This document shows, one piece after another, positions 6,872-14,257 of a stretch of DNA of 14,257 bases. Positions within the stretch are counted from its first letter, which is position 1. Every line of letters starts with the position of its first letter. A program made the translations under genes and the position numbers. Source of the DNA: an uncultured Rikenellaceae bacterium. GTDB lineage: Bacteria; Bacteroidota; Bacteroidia; Bacteroidales; Rikenellaceae. The stretch covers positions 1 to 14,257 of the forward strand of contig CAMQVM010000015.1 of NCBI GenBank assembly GCA_947038135.1, in the 5' to 3' direction. The notes under the pieces were generated by a model. The model ran no database searches, was not told the origin of the DNA, and saw only the letters and a program-made list of their open reading frames with translations.

Positions 6872-9499
6872 ATGAAATTCAGATTTTTATTTATGATAAC
6901 ATTGCTCTTCTCTTTAATTTCATGTGAAAGCCAGCCGTCAGACACTGCAGCTTATTTGAAAATTGCAGAAGATGACAAGAGCTTATCTTTTGATTCACAA
7001 GGGGCTGAGCGTGTAGTTACTATTGACACTAATAGTGATATTGCAGTGCAAGAGACCAACAATAATATGTTGTGGTGCAGAGCAAAATATGATGACGCCG
7101 CCAAACAACTCAGCATAGTTGTTGACCCAAACAAAGAGATTGATGCTCGTACAACTATTATAACACTTAGCACCGAGGGCATATCTGAAAAGATTGCTGT
7201 AACACAACTAGGCACAGGAAAAGGTGTTTTAGTAAGTGATAAAATTTTAGATATACCTGCACAGGGTGGAAAATTAAGTTTTGAAGTCACTGCTAACATC
7301 GAGTATAGTGTTGTTATATCTGATAACGATTCATGGCTTAGAGATATAACACCTCAAACAAGGTCGCTAGATGGTGGCATTACAATAGAATACACTTATA
7401 CAGTAGATATCAACCAAGACACTGCACGTGATGCAACTATCATGTTTAATGATGCAGTTAAAAGCACCTCATTAGCTGAGGTTAAGGTAAAGCAAGAGTC
7501 TATTGGAGATTATGAAAATAGCTTTAACCCTGACGAGATAAAAAGTGATTTTAAAATTGAGGTAACAGGCTCAAAAGCTTCAGCCACTCAAAGTGAAGAT
7601 CTATCTATCAAAAACAGTCACGATGGTATAAAAAACGACATCAACAATAGGTATCAATCGCCATTTTCTAATACTGCACCTGATTACTTTCCAATCGATC
7701 TAACCTACGATTTTGAGAGTGTAGATATGGATTATATAATCTATTATCCTCGTTGCGACGGACGTATTAATGGTAACTTTAAGGTTGTTGAGGTACACAT
7801 TGCCACCAAAGAGCAACCTACTTTAACAAAACTACTAACACATGATTTCAATGGTAGTAGTAATCCAGCAAAAGTATCATTAAAAGGAGCACCAAGTGGT
7901 ATTACCCAGGTTATGTTTAGGGTTCTATCAGGTGCTAGTGCTACTGTTGGCGAAGAGCCAGGTTTTGCAGCTTGCTCAGAGATGGAGTTTTACACTTTAA
8001 ACCCTGACAAATACGACCCTACAGCTGTTTTATTTACCGATCAAATTTGTAGTGCTCTTAAACCTGGTGTTACTATTGAGGATATACAAGCTTGCGATGT
8101 CTCTTTTTATAGGACAATAGCTTTATATATGTTTAATAATAAATATAATACCGAGTTTCGTGTACAGAGCTTTAAGGCGTGGATGGATCCAGTTGTTGAG
8201 AATAAAACTTATAAAACATCGCCTTATAGCCTTTTAGATAACCCTACGGGTATGATAACTACTGCTGGCGAGGAGTTTACTGTTATGGTAGATGATAATA
8301 TTGGTACTAGCAATGTATCTCTTAGAATCTTTGACTTATATGACACTGGGGTAGATGGATATTCTCAAAAAGAAGATCATGCTCTTAAAGAGGGCATCAA
8401 TACAATTGTACCTCTTCGAAGTGGGCTAGCTTATGTTATATATCACTCAAAAGAGCCTGAAAGCTTACCAAGTATAAAAATGCACTTTGCAACAGGCGAC
8501 GTTAATGGTTATTATGACTCTAAGAAGCATACACAACCAGGCGACTGGGACAGGTTGCTAGCCGCTGCTACAAATCGTCACTTTGATGCTCTTGGAGAGT
8601 TTTCACACTTAACATTTCCAACAGAAAGCTTTAGAGAGTTTACAGGTTCTAATGGTCCACAACTCATAGGCTATTACGATAATGTTGTTAGAGGAGAGCA
8701 GAATTTCATGGGAATGGGGCCAGGTCTTATTCGCCCTTATTTTGGTAATAGAATGTATTTTCATGTAGGATATCATGATATGTATATGTACGCAACATCT
8801 TACCGTACTTGCTACCAATTATCTACAATGTCAGCGATATTAAACCCATCAACACTATACACAAATACGGGTATTTGGGGTGTAGCTCATGAGGTAGGAC
8901 ACTGTAATCAGGTGCGCCCGCTCTTTAAATGGGTAGGCATGACAGAGGTGACCAACAACATGAAATCTCTATATATTCAAACAGAGGTAATTGGCGGAGC
9001 TTCAAGGTTATCATATAAAAACCATTACCAAAATGCTAAAGATCAATTGGCAGTAGCTGGTAAGACTCTTGCCTACAATGACTATGATATATGGGGTAAA
9101 CTAGTAGCCTTGTGGCAGTTATACTTATATGTAACTAAGGCACAAGGAGATGAAGGGTTTTATCCTCGCTTGTATGAAATATTCCGTGTATCTAACCACC
9201 CAATGTGGACACCACCAGGTACAACAAAGAGTGTTATTAATGATGGTGCTTGTCAAGTTGAGCTAGCAAAGCACGCTTGCGATGCTGCACAGCTAGACCT
9301 AACAGAGTTTTTTGAACATTGGGGATTCTTTGAGCCTGTAGATAAAAAGGTTTCAGACTATGCTGATGCACACCTTAGAGTTACTAAAGAGATGGCAGAT
9401 GAGGTAAAGTCATATATTAAAAATAAAAATTACCCTAAGCCAAACCCAAGCCATGTTATTTGGGATATCAATGATGACAATTACAACGATTACAAATAG
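6872..9499 (+). CDS. M60-like (enhancin/mucinase-type) zinc metallopeptidase lipoprotein with BACON and discoidin-like domains
   Basis: This is a predicted surface endopeptidase. Characterised M60-like enzymes of gut bacteria cleave O-glycosylated proteins such as mucins, often needing the sugar next to the cut site. The signal peptide ends in SLISC with the lipidated Cys at residue 18. Two BACON-like beta domains follow, about 26-114 (with NNMLWCRAKYDD and ending IAVTQLG) and about 115-210 (ending VKVKQES). A discoidin-like/CBM32-type module covers about 226-375. The M60 region runs from about 385 to 850. Its zinc motif is HEVGH (H673, E674, H677), with E692 in GMTEVTNNM as the expected third ligand, matching the family pattern HExxH followed by a downstream Glu. 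FFEHWGFF near the C-terminus is also typical. All catalytic residues are present, so it should be active. It is separated from the susCD genes by a terminator but clearly belongs to the locus. Substrate identity is inference. Confidence 0.93.
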   Translation: MKFRFLFMITLLFSLISCESQPSDTAAYLKIAEDDKSLSFDSQGAERVVTIDTNSDIAVQETNNNMLWCRAKYDDAAKQLSIVVDPNKEIDARTTIITLSTEGISEKIAVTQLGTGKGVLVSDKILDIPAQGGKLSFEVTANIEYSVVISDNDSWLRDITPQTRSLDGGITIEYTYTVDINQDTARDATIMFNDAVKSTSLAEVKVKQESIGDYENSFNPDEIKSDFKIEVTGSKASATQSEDLSIKNSHDGIKNDINNRYQSPFSNTAPDYFPIDLTYDFESVDMDYIIYYPRCDGRINGNFKVVEVHIATKEQPTLTKLLTHDFNGSSNPAKVSLKGAPSGITQVMFRVLSGASATVGEEPGFAACSEMEFYTLNPDKYDPTAVLFTDQICSALKPGVTIEDIQACDVSFYRTIALYMFNNKYNTEFRVQSFKAWMDPVVENKTYKTSPYSLLDNPTGMITTAGEEFTVMVDDNIGTSNVSLRIFDLYDTGVDGYSQKEDHALKEGINTIVPLRSGLAYVIYHSKEPESLPSIKMHFATGDVNGYYDSKKHTQPGDWDRLLAAATNRHFDALGEFSHLTFPTESFREFTGSNGPQLIGYYDNVVRGEQNFMGMGPGLIRPYFGNRMYFHVGYHDMYMYATSYRTCYQLSTMSAILNPSTLYTNTGIWGVAHEVGHCNQVRPLFKWVGMTEVTNNMKSLYIQTEVIGGASRLSYKNHYQNAKDQLAVAGKTLAYNDYDIWGKLVALWQLYLYVTKAQGDEGFYPRLYEIFRVSNHPMWTPPGTTKSVINDGACQVELAKHACDAAQLDLTEFFEHWGFFEPVDKKVSDYADAHLRVTKEMADEVKSYIKNKNYPKPNPSHVIWDINDDNYNDYK

Positions 9500-9563
9500 A
9501 GACCACTATAAATTGCGAACTGCTGCATCATTTCTTTGCATTTCATCAATTTATAGGCAGTCT
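9500..9563. repeat. Imperfect inverted repeat directly after the peptidase stop codon
   Basis: CTATAAATTG (9506-9515) and CAATTTATAG (9547-9556) are perfect 10-base inverted arms, and AGAC (9500-9503) with GTCT (9560-9563) extends them beyond a small internal loop. The left arm begins at the base after the TAG stop. No T-run follows. It could be an mRNA 3'-end stem or the relic of a small inverted-repeat element. The remaining stretch to 9623 holds nothing that I recognise. Confidence 0.45.
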
Positions 9564-9623
9564 CCTCCAGTTTAGAATTTTTCTAGTTTTGTAACGGCTT
9601 CAAACAGTAAAGTATAGAGTAGA

Positions 9624-9672
9624 GTTGCCCCGAAAATGAACTTCATGTTCAATTTTCGGGGCAACCTTTTTT
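9624..9672 (+). terminator. Strong intrinsic terminator of the peptidase gene
   Basis: The left arm 9624-9641 (GTTGCCCCGAAAATGAAC) pairs with the right arm 9647-9665 with a single bulged base. The loop is five bases (TTCAT), and after one C come six T (9667-9672). The arm length and T-run make this the strongest terminator in the window. It lies between convergent genes. On the - strand the stem is not followed by a T-run, so it would be a weaker stop for metF transcripts. Confidence 0.9.
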
Positions 9673-9702
9673 GATACTTGTGCTTACCTGAGTGGCAATA
9701 AC

Positions 9703-10665
9703 CTAAAAAATAGCAGCAGCCACCCTCTCAATGTTATCTGCCTTACCCATAGTATAAAAATGAATCACGGGGACACCTTTAGCCTTTAGCTCTTCGCACT
9801 GCTTTATAGCCCACTCAATGCCAACCTCTCTAACATCTTTGTTTGTAGCACACGCTTCAGCTTTTCGTGCTAGCTCTACGGGGATATCTACATGAAAAGC
9901 CTGCGGTAGGAGCATAAGCTGGTTTTTTGTAGACAGTGGTTTTATCCCTGGTATTATTGGCACGGTGATACCTGCTGCTCTACAAAGATCTACAAACCTA
10001 AAGTAATGGCTATTATCAAAAAACATTTGTGTTATAATGTAAGCAGCCCCTCCATCAACTTTACGCTTTAGGTGCTCAATATCCATCTCTATATTTGGTG
10101 ACTCTAGGTGTTTTTCAGGGTAACCTGCCACACCAATACAGAAATCTGTTGGGTGGGTGTTCTCTACCTCATTATCGATATATACACCTCTGTTCATATC
10201 CATGATATGTTCTACTAGCTCTGTTGCATAGCTATGACCACCATCTACCGACTTAAACACACGCTCGCCACGTAGATTATCACCCCTAAGCGCAAGAATG
10301 TTGTTTATACCTAAAAAGCTTAAATCTATTAGCGCATCTTCAGTATCAGACTTCGAGAATCCACCACATATAATATGTGGAACTACCTCAATGTTATATT
10401 TTGCCATTAATGCAGCCGATATAGCAACAGTACCTGGTCGCTTGCTTGTTATACGGCGCTCTAGTAGACCATCACCACGCTCTACATATTTAACATCCTC
10501 ACGGTGATAGGTTACGTTTATATATGCTGGTTTGAACTTTTTCAGCATATCTACTGTTGAGTATAACTTAGTTATGTTATCGCCCTTTAGTGGTGGCAGC
10601 AGCTCAAAGGCAAAGTGACACTCTTTTTTCTCTATGGCGTTATTTATTATATCTATTATTTTCAT
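9703..10665 (-). CDS. metF: Methylenetetrahydrofolate reductase
   Basis: This is a cytoplasmic FAD-dependent TIM-barrel enzyme that reduces 5,10-methylene- to 5-methyltetrahydrofolate, the methyl donor for MetH. At 320 residues it is a typical bacterial form with no extra regulatory domain. Recognisable motifs are FAFELLPP at 18-25, with E21 matching the catalytic Glu28 of the E. coli enzyme; INVTYHRED at 49-57; HIICGG; LRGDN at 126-130, with the flavin-contacting Asp; VAGYPEKH; LKRKVDGGAAYIITQMFFD at 199-217; IIPGIKPLS; and the C-terminal VIHFYTMGKAD. ATG 10665 gives a full N-terminus with an A/T-rich approach. metH lies upstream on the same strand with a 133-base gap containing a likely promoter, so metF may be expressed both alone and from metH readthrough. 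Isoleucine is mostly encoded by ATA. Confidence 0.97.
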   Translation of the reverse strand: MKIIDIINNAIEKKECHFAFELLPPLKGDNITKLYSTVDMLKKFKPAYINVTYHREDVKYVERGDGLLERRITSKRPGTVAISAALMAKYNIEVVPHIICGGFSKSDTEDALIDLSFLGINNILALRGDNLRGERVFKSVDGGHSYATELVEHIMDMNRGVYIDNEVENTHPTDFCIGVAGYPEKHLESPNIEMDIEHLKRKVDGGAAYIITQMFFDNSHYFRFVDLCRAAGITVPIIPGIKPLSTKNQLMLLPQAFHVDIPVELARKAEACATNKDVREVGIEWAIKQCEELKAKGVPVIHFYTMGKADNIERVAAAIF

Positions 10666-10684
10666 TGTGTGTAGTTAAATTGTT

Positions 10685-10720
10685 ATTGGTGCAAAATTAG
10701 TGTAACATTGGTGCAAAATT
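10685..10720 (-). repeat. 14-base direct repeat, 22-base period, in the metF leader
   Basis: ATTGGTGCAAAATT occurs at 10685-10698 and 10707-10720, starts 22 bases apart, about two DNA helical turns. On the coding (-) strand each copy reads AATTTTGCACCAAT. The copy nearer metF forms TAATTTTG (10692-10699), which fits the TAnnTTTG promoter box; the other reads CAATTTTG. They may be operator half-sites for a dimeric regulator or a duplicated promoter -7 region. Confidence 0.5.
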
Positions 10721-10726
10721 GGCAGG

Positions 10727-10742
10727 AAAAACAGTTGTTTTT
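10727..10742. repeat. Small palindrome upstream of metF
   Basis: AAAAACAGTTGTTTTT is a palindrome with 7-base arms around a two-base centre. It sits between the likely metF promoter box and the direct repeat. It could be a repressor site, or a chance A/T-rich symmetry. Confidence 0.3.
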
Positions 10743-10762
10743 GTAAAAGCAATCGTTAAGCA

Positions 10763-10795
10763 CAAAGTTAAATATTCAGCTCAACTTCATACAAA
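10763..10795 (-). promoter_or_regulatory. Likely metF promoter (Bacteroidota type)
   Basis: On the - strand TTTG (10792-10795) is followed after 21 bases by TAACTTTG (10763-10770), matching the Bacteroidota -33 TTTG and -7 TAnnTTTG elements at an acceptable spacing. Transcription would begin near 10756 and give a leader of about 90 bases. The -33 box starts three bases beyond the metH stop. TAATTTTG at 10692-10699 is a possible second box closer to metF, but no well-spaced TTTG is seen for it. Confidence 0.55.
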
Positions 10796-10798
10796 AAA

Positions 10799-13700
10799 CT
10801 AAATAGCAAAGTATTTGGCATCTTTGTTACTAAATATCATTGCCGATACAGATGATGCGGGCATCATAGCATAATTCTCTGTTAAAGTAGTTCCTATCTG
10901 CTCAGTTATATTCATAAACTTAAATATATCTGCTTTAATAGAGTGGTTTGGCAGTGATGGATACCCAAATGCTGGACGTATGCCTACATATCGCCCTTTG
11001 ATAGCCTCTTGTGGGTTAAACTCCTCAACCGAGTAGCCCCACACATCAGTACGGATTATATAGTGTATATACTCAGCTGTCGCCTCAACCAATCTATCAC
11101 ATAGTATCTTTACTAGTAGAGCCGAGTAGCTGTCATCACCATAACTATCAGCTACTGCATCTGCGCCAAATATCGATGCTACCATAACACCAACATAATC
11201 ATTCAATGGAGCTATAAAATCGGCTAATGATAGGTTGCTAGTAGAGTTACCATCAAGGTTACGCCCAGTGTCTATATCTAAGCGCCTATCGCCATCTATA
11301 AGAGTTATTGTTTCTTTGCTACTCTCTGTCTTATATATAGCATAGCTAGCCTTTGATGTAACACTCTTCTTAAGCACCTCTAACATCGCTAAAGAGTCGT
11401 TGTATAGTATCTTTGCCTCAGCCCCTTTTTTAGGGTCATCAAATATCTTTGGTATATGTCCACTGATTTTCCATGTTGAGAAAAATGGAGTCCAGTTTAT
11501 AAATGGTATTATATCTTCAATAGCAACCTCTATGCTCTTTTGCCCTAGCTGCTTTGGCGTTTTTATATCACTAAAATCGAGCAATGCTTTATTTGAGCGT
11601 GCTGCATCTATCGACAACACCTTTTTATCTCTGTTGGCATTGATATACTCCTCACGACACTGGTGCTGTGCAAGAGCTATTTCAGAGGCAGTAACGCTAC
11701 TTTGTGAGCCTGTTATATCTATTGCTAGTTTAGTGCATGAAGAGGCATCGGGTGCATGTGCAATCACTCCGCTATATAGAGGAGCTAGCTTTACAGCAGT
11801 GTGTAGCTGTGAGGTAGTAGCACCACCTATCAATATTGGTATCGTGATACCCTCACGCTCTAGCATCTCAGCTACAAATGCCATCTCATCAAGCGATGGT
11901 GTTATAAGTCCGCTAAGGGCTAGAATTGTTGGGTTATGCTCTTTTATGGCATCTAAAATACGCTCAGGAGGAGTCATAACCCCTAAATCTATAATTTCAA
12001 AGCCATTGCATGATAGCACTATCGACACAATATTTTTACCTATATCATGCACATCGCCCTTTACTGTAGCTATAACAACCTTACCAACACTCTTTATATC
12101 TGATTTAGATATATAGGGCGATAATATATCTACTGCACGCTTCATTACACGAGCACTTTTAACTACTTGAGGTAAAAACATCTTACCATCATTAAACAGC
12201 GTGCCTACCTGCTTCATTCCCTCCATAAGTGGAAGCTCTATGACCTTTACCGCCTCGCCATGTTTTGCAAGCGACTCGTTTATATCCTCATCAACAAAAT
12301 CGTTTATGCCACGCACCATCCAGTGTGCTATACGTACGTCTACCTCTTGATCTCTCCATGCTAGTGCTGAAGTAACCTTGGCATCTCCAAGGGTCTCTTT
12401 TGACATCTTAATATTTGTTGCTACATCAATCAGCCTATCTGTCGAACCTGCATCTCGGTTAAAAATAACATCTTCTACCGCCTGCAAAAGGTCTGGGTTT
12501 ATGTCTTCATATATCAAAAGTGTAGCTGCATTTACTATCGCCATATCCATGCCTGCTTTTATGGCATGATACAAAAATATAGAGTGCATAGCTTCACGGA
12601 CAATATTGTTACCCCTAAAAGAGAATGAAAGGTTGCTAATGCCACCACTAACCTTTGCACCATGTAGATTGCTTTTTATATACCTTGTAGCCTCAATAAA
12701 ATCTACTGCATAGTTGTTATGTTCGTCTATACCTGTTGCAATGGTTAATACATTAGGGTCAAATATTATATCTTCGGCTGCAAAGCCACTACCAACAAGA
12801 AGGTTATAGGCACGTGTTGCCACCTCGATCTTTCTGTCGTAGCTATCTGCCTGCCCCTTTTCGTCAAATAGCATCACTACCGCTGCTGCACCATATCGCT
12901 GAACTATTGACGCTTTGCGAAGAAAATCACTCTCGCCCTCTTTTAGTGATATAGAGTTTACAATGCTCTTGCCTTGTATAGATTGCAAACCCCTTTCTAA
13001 CACCTCCCACTTTGAAGAGTCTATCATGATGGGAAGCCTAGCAATATCGGGCTCAGATGCAACAAGCCTTATAAAGTGCTCCATCGCCTCAACTGCATCA
13101 ATCATAGGCGCATCCATACATATATCTATAACTGACGCTCCCGACTGAATTTGCGACTCTACAATACTCAGAGCTTCATCATAGCTCTTTTCACGTATAA
13201 GACGTGCAAACTTAGCACTACCTGCAACATTTGCCCGCTCACCAATGTTTATAAACCCTAATGATGGTGTAAGCCTTAGAGGTTCTAACCCTGTAAGTGT
13301 TGTAATACTGTCTTTAGCTCGCTTTTTACGAGGTGGATATTTTTTTGCTATCTCTGCTATAACTCTTATATGTTCGGGGGTAGTACCACAACACCCACCT
13401 ACAATATTTAGAAGCCCCTCTGCTAGCATCTTCTCAATAACTGCACCCATGGCTTGAGGTGATTGATTATAGTTACCAAAGCCATCTGGAAGCCCTGCAT
13501 TTGGGTGTACAGATATATAAGATGTAGACACCTTTTCAAGTCTTTTTAGAAAGTCGTATATTAACTCTGCCCCAAAGGCGCAGTTTAACCCTGTGCTTAA
13601 AATATAAGGGCTATGCTCTAGCGAGTAGCAAAATGCCTCGACTGTTTGACCGCTAAGCGTGCGCCCTGACCTATCAGTGATAGTACCTGAGAGCATTATA

Positions 13701-14257
13701 GGCACAAATTTATCTCTTTTGACACACACTATTTCGTGCGCCATTATTGCAGCCTTGGTATTTAATGTATCAAAGGCTGTCTCCATGAGTATTATATCTA
13801 CACCACCATCAACAAGCCCCTCTATTTGTGTGCGATAGGCAAATAGTAGCTCTTCAAAGGTTACATTACGAAAAGCTGCATCTTCTACTACTGGCGACAT
13901 AGATGCCGAACGACCCGTTGGACCTACTGAGCCCGCAACATATCTTACTGCCAAACCGCTATTATGAATTGCATTGCGTGCAATTGTTGCAGCAGTGTAG
14001 TTTATCTCATACACTAAATCTTGCAAGCCATAGTCTGCCATCGATATAGCATTTGCATTAAATGTATTTGTAGATATTATATCTGCACCTGCCTCTAAGT
14101 ATTTAGTGTGTATCTCCTCAATTATTTGAGGCTGTGTAAACACAAGTATATCGTTACACCCTTTAAGGTCTACCTGCCAGCTCGCAAACCGCTCTGCATG
14201 AAACTGATCTTTGGTAAGGTTGTAGCTCTGTATCATTGTTCCAAGTGCTCCATCAAG
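10799..14257 (-). CDS. metH: Cobalamin-dependent methionine synthase (5' end beyond the window)
   Basis: This cytoplasmic enzyme transfers the methyl group of 5-methyltetrahydrofolate to homocysteine through enzyme-bound cobalamin. The frame stays open to the right edge, where the last codons read LDGALGTMIQSYNL, so the true start lies outside; Met 14236 is internal (E. coli has LDGGMGTMIQSY here). Numbering from that Met, the homocysteine domain carries the zinc cysteines C219 (TGLNCAFG) and C282/C283 (GGCCGT). The folate domain runs from about 325 to 600 (FINIGERANVAGSAKF, MIDSSKW, GISNLSFSFRGN). The cobalamin cap and binding domains follow, with H730 of KGDVHDIGKN as the lower cobalt ligand. 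The reactivation domain includes WTPFFSTW and RPAFGYP near 1087, the S-adenosylmethionine-binding motif. The protein ends at DAKYFAI, about 35 residues earlier than E. coli MetH, lacking its final helix-forming tail. It is probably functional and may be transcribed into metF. Confidence 0.97.
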   Translation of the reverse strand, partial: LDGALGTMIQSYNLTKDQFHAERFASWQVDLKGCNDILVFTQPQIIEEIHTKYLEAGADIISTNTFNANAISMADYGLQDLVYEINYTAATIARNAIHNSGLAVRYVAGSVGPTGRSASMSPVVEDAAFRNVTFEELLFAYRTQIEGLVDGGVDIILMETAFDTLNTKAAIMAHEIVCVKRDKFVPIMLSGTITDRSGRTLSGQTVEAFCYSLEHSPYILSTGLNCAFGAELIYDFLKRLEKVSTSYISVHPNAGLPDGFGNYNQSPQAMGAVIEKMLAEGLLNIVGGCCGTTPEHIRVIAEIAKKYPPRKKRAKDSITTLTGLEPLRLTPSLGFINIGERANVAGSAKFARLIREKSYDEALSIVESQIQSGASVIDICMDAPMIDAVEAMEHFIRLVASEPDIARLPIMIDSSKWEVLERGLQSIQGKSIVNSISLKEGESDFLRKASIVQRYGAAAVVMLFDEKGQADSYDRKIEVATRAYNLLVGSGFAAEDIIFDPNVLTIATGIDEHNNYAVDFIEATRYIKSNLHGAKVSGGISNLSFSFRGNNIVREAMHSIFLYHAIKAGMDMAIVNAATLLIYEDINPDLLQAVEDVIFNRDAGSTDRLIDVATNIKMSKETLGDAKVTSALAWRDQEVDVRIAHWMVRGINDFVDEDINESLAKHGEAVKVIELPLMEGMKQVGTLFNDGKMFLPQVVKSARVMKRAVDILSPYISKSDIKSVGKVVIATVKGDVHDIGKNIVSIVLSCNGFEIIDLGVMTPPERILDAIKEHNPTILALSGLITPSLDEMAFVAEMLEREGITIPILIGGATTSQLHTAVKLAPLYSGVIAHAPDASSCTKLAIDITGSQSSVTASEIALAQHQCREEYINANRDKKVLSIDAARSNKALLDFSDIKTPKQLGQKSIEVAIEDIIPFINWTPFFSTWKISGHIPKIFDDPKKGAEAKILYNDSLAMLEVLKKSVTSKASYAIYKTESSKETITLIDGDRRLDIDTGRNLDGNSTSNLSLADFIAPLNDYVGVMVASIFGADAVADSYGDDSYSALLVKILCDRLVEATAEYIHYIIRTDVWGYSVEEFNPQEAIKGRYVGIRPAFGYPSLPNHSIKADIFKFMNITEQIGTTLTENYAMMPASSVSAMIFSNKDAKYFAI

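Noticed and set aside
9624..9672. Attachment site or transposon end
   Set aside because: The near-perfect stem with a five-base loop followed by six T is fully explained as an intrinsic terminator, and no integrase or transposase is present.
10685..10720. CRISPR-like repeat array
   Set aside because: Only two 14-base copies with an 8-base gap, and no cas genes nearby.
10666..10762. Methionine-linked riboswitch (SAM or cobalamin) in the metF leader
   Set aside because: The leader is short and A/T-rich, with no conserved multi-stem core or cobalamin-box-like sequence.
11400..12116. 238-codon + strand frame within metH, and shorter + strand frames at 12378, 12915 and 13245
   Set aside because: They are antisense shadows of metH, whose - strand reading carries all conserved motifs through these positions.

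Overview
The window looks like a piece of an AT-rich Bacteroidota (most likely Bacteroidales) chromosome. The evidence is a SusC/SusD outer-membrane pair, loose-lipobox lipoproteins, BACON domains, start codons preceded by A/T-rich sequence rather than a Shine-Dalgarno box, and a TTTG / TAnnTTTG type promoter upstream of metF. I do not assign a genus.

Positions 1-9499 (+ strand) form a glycan or glycoprotein utilisation locus. In order they hold a G-poor leader; a SusC-like TonB-dependent transporter; a SusD-like binding lipoprotein; a DUF1735-like/discoidin lipoprotein in the SusE/F position; and an M60-like zinc metallopeptidase lipoprotein with two BACON domains and a discoidin-like module. 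M60 peptidases of gut Bacteroidota are known to cut O-glycosylated proteins such as mucins. The likely scheme is that the discoidin protein and SusD hold a glycoprotein or glycopeptide at the surface, the M60 enzyme cuts it, and SusC imports the product. No glycoside hydrolase, sulfatase or dedicated regulator lies in the window, although upstream genes could supply them.

The main anomaly is in susC. The signal peptide (ATG at 195) and the rest of the protein are in the same frame, but a TAA at 309-311 separates them. As written, the transporter cannot be secreted, so this is a pseudogene, a strain-specific nonsense allele or a sequence error. Hairpins sit between susD and the discoidin gene and between the discoidin gene and the peptidase gene; the second is a good intrinsic terminator, so the peptidase may be attenuated or separately transcribed.

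Positions 9500-9702 are a convergent intergenic region with an inverted repeat and a very strong terminator. Positions 9703-14257 (- strand) hold the methionine/one-carbon genes metF and, upstream of it on the same strand, metH, which runs off the right edge. MetF makes 5-methyltetrahydrofolate and cobalamin-dependent MetH uses it to methylate homocysteine. The 133-base gap between them holds a plausible metF promoter, a 14-base direct repeat with 22-base period and a small palindrome. The met genes prefer ATA for isoleucine, unlike susC. I see no mobile element, CRISPR array, tRNA, rRNA or clearly new system; the layout is a recognisable variant of known loci.
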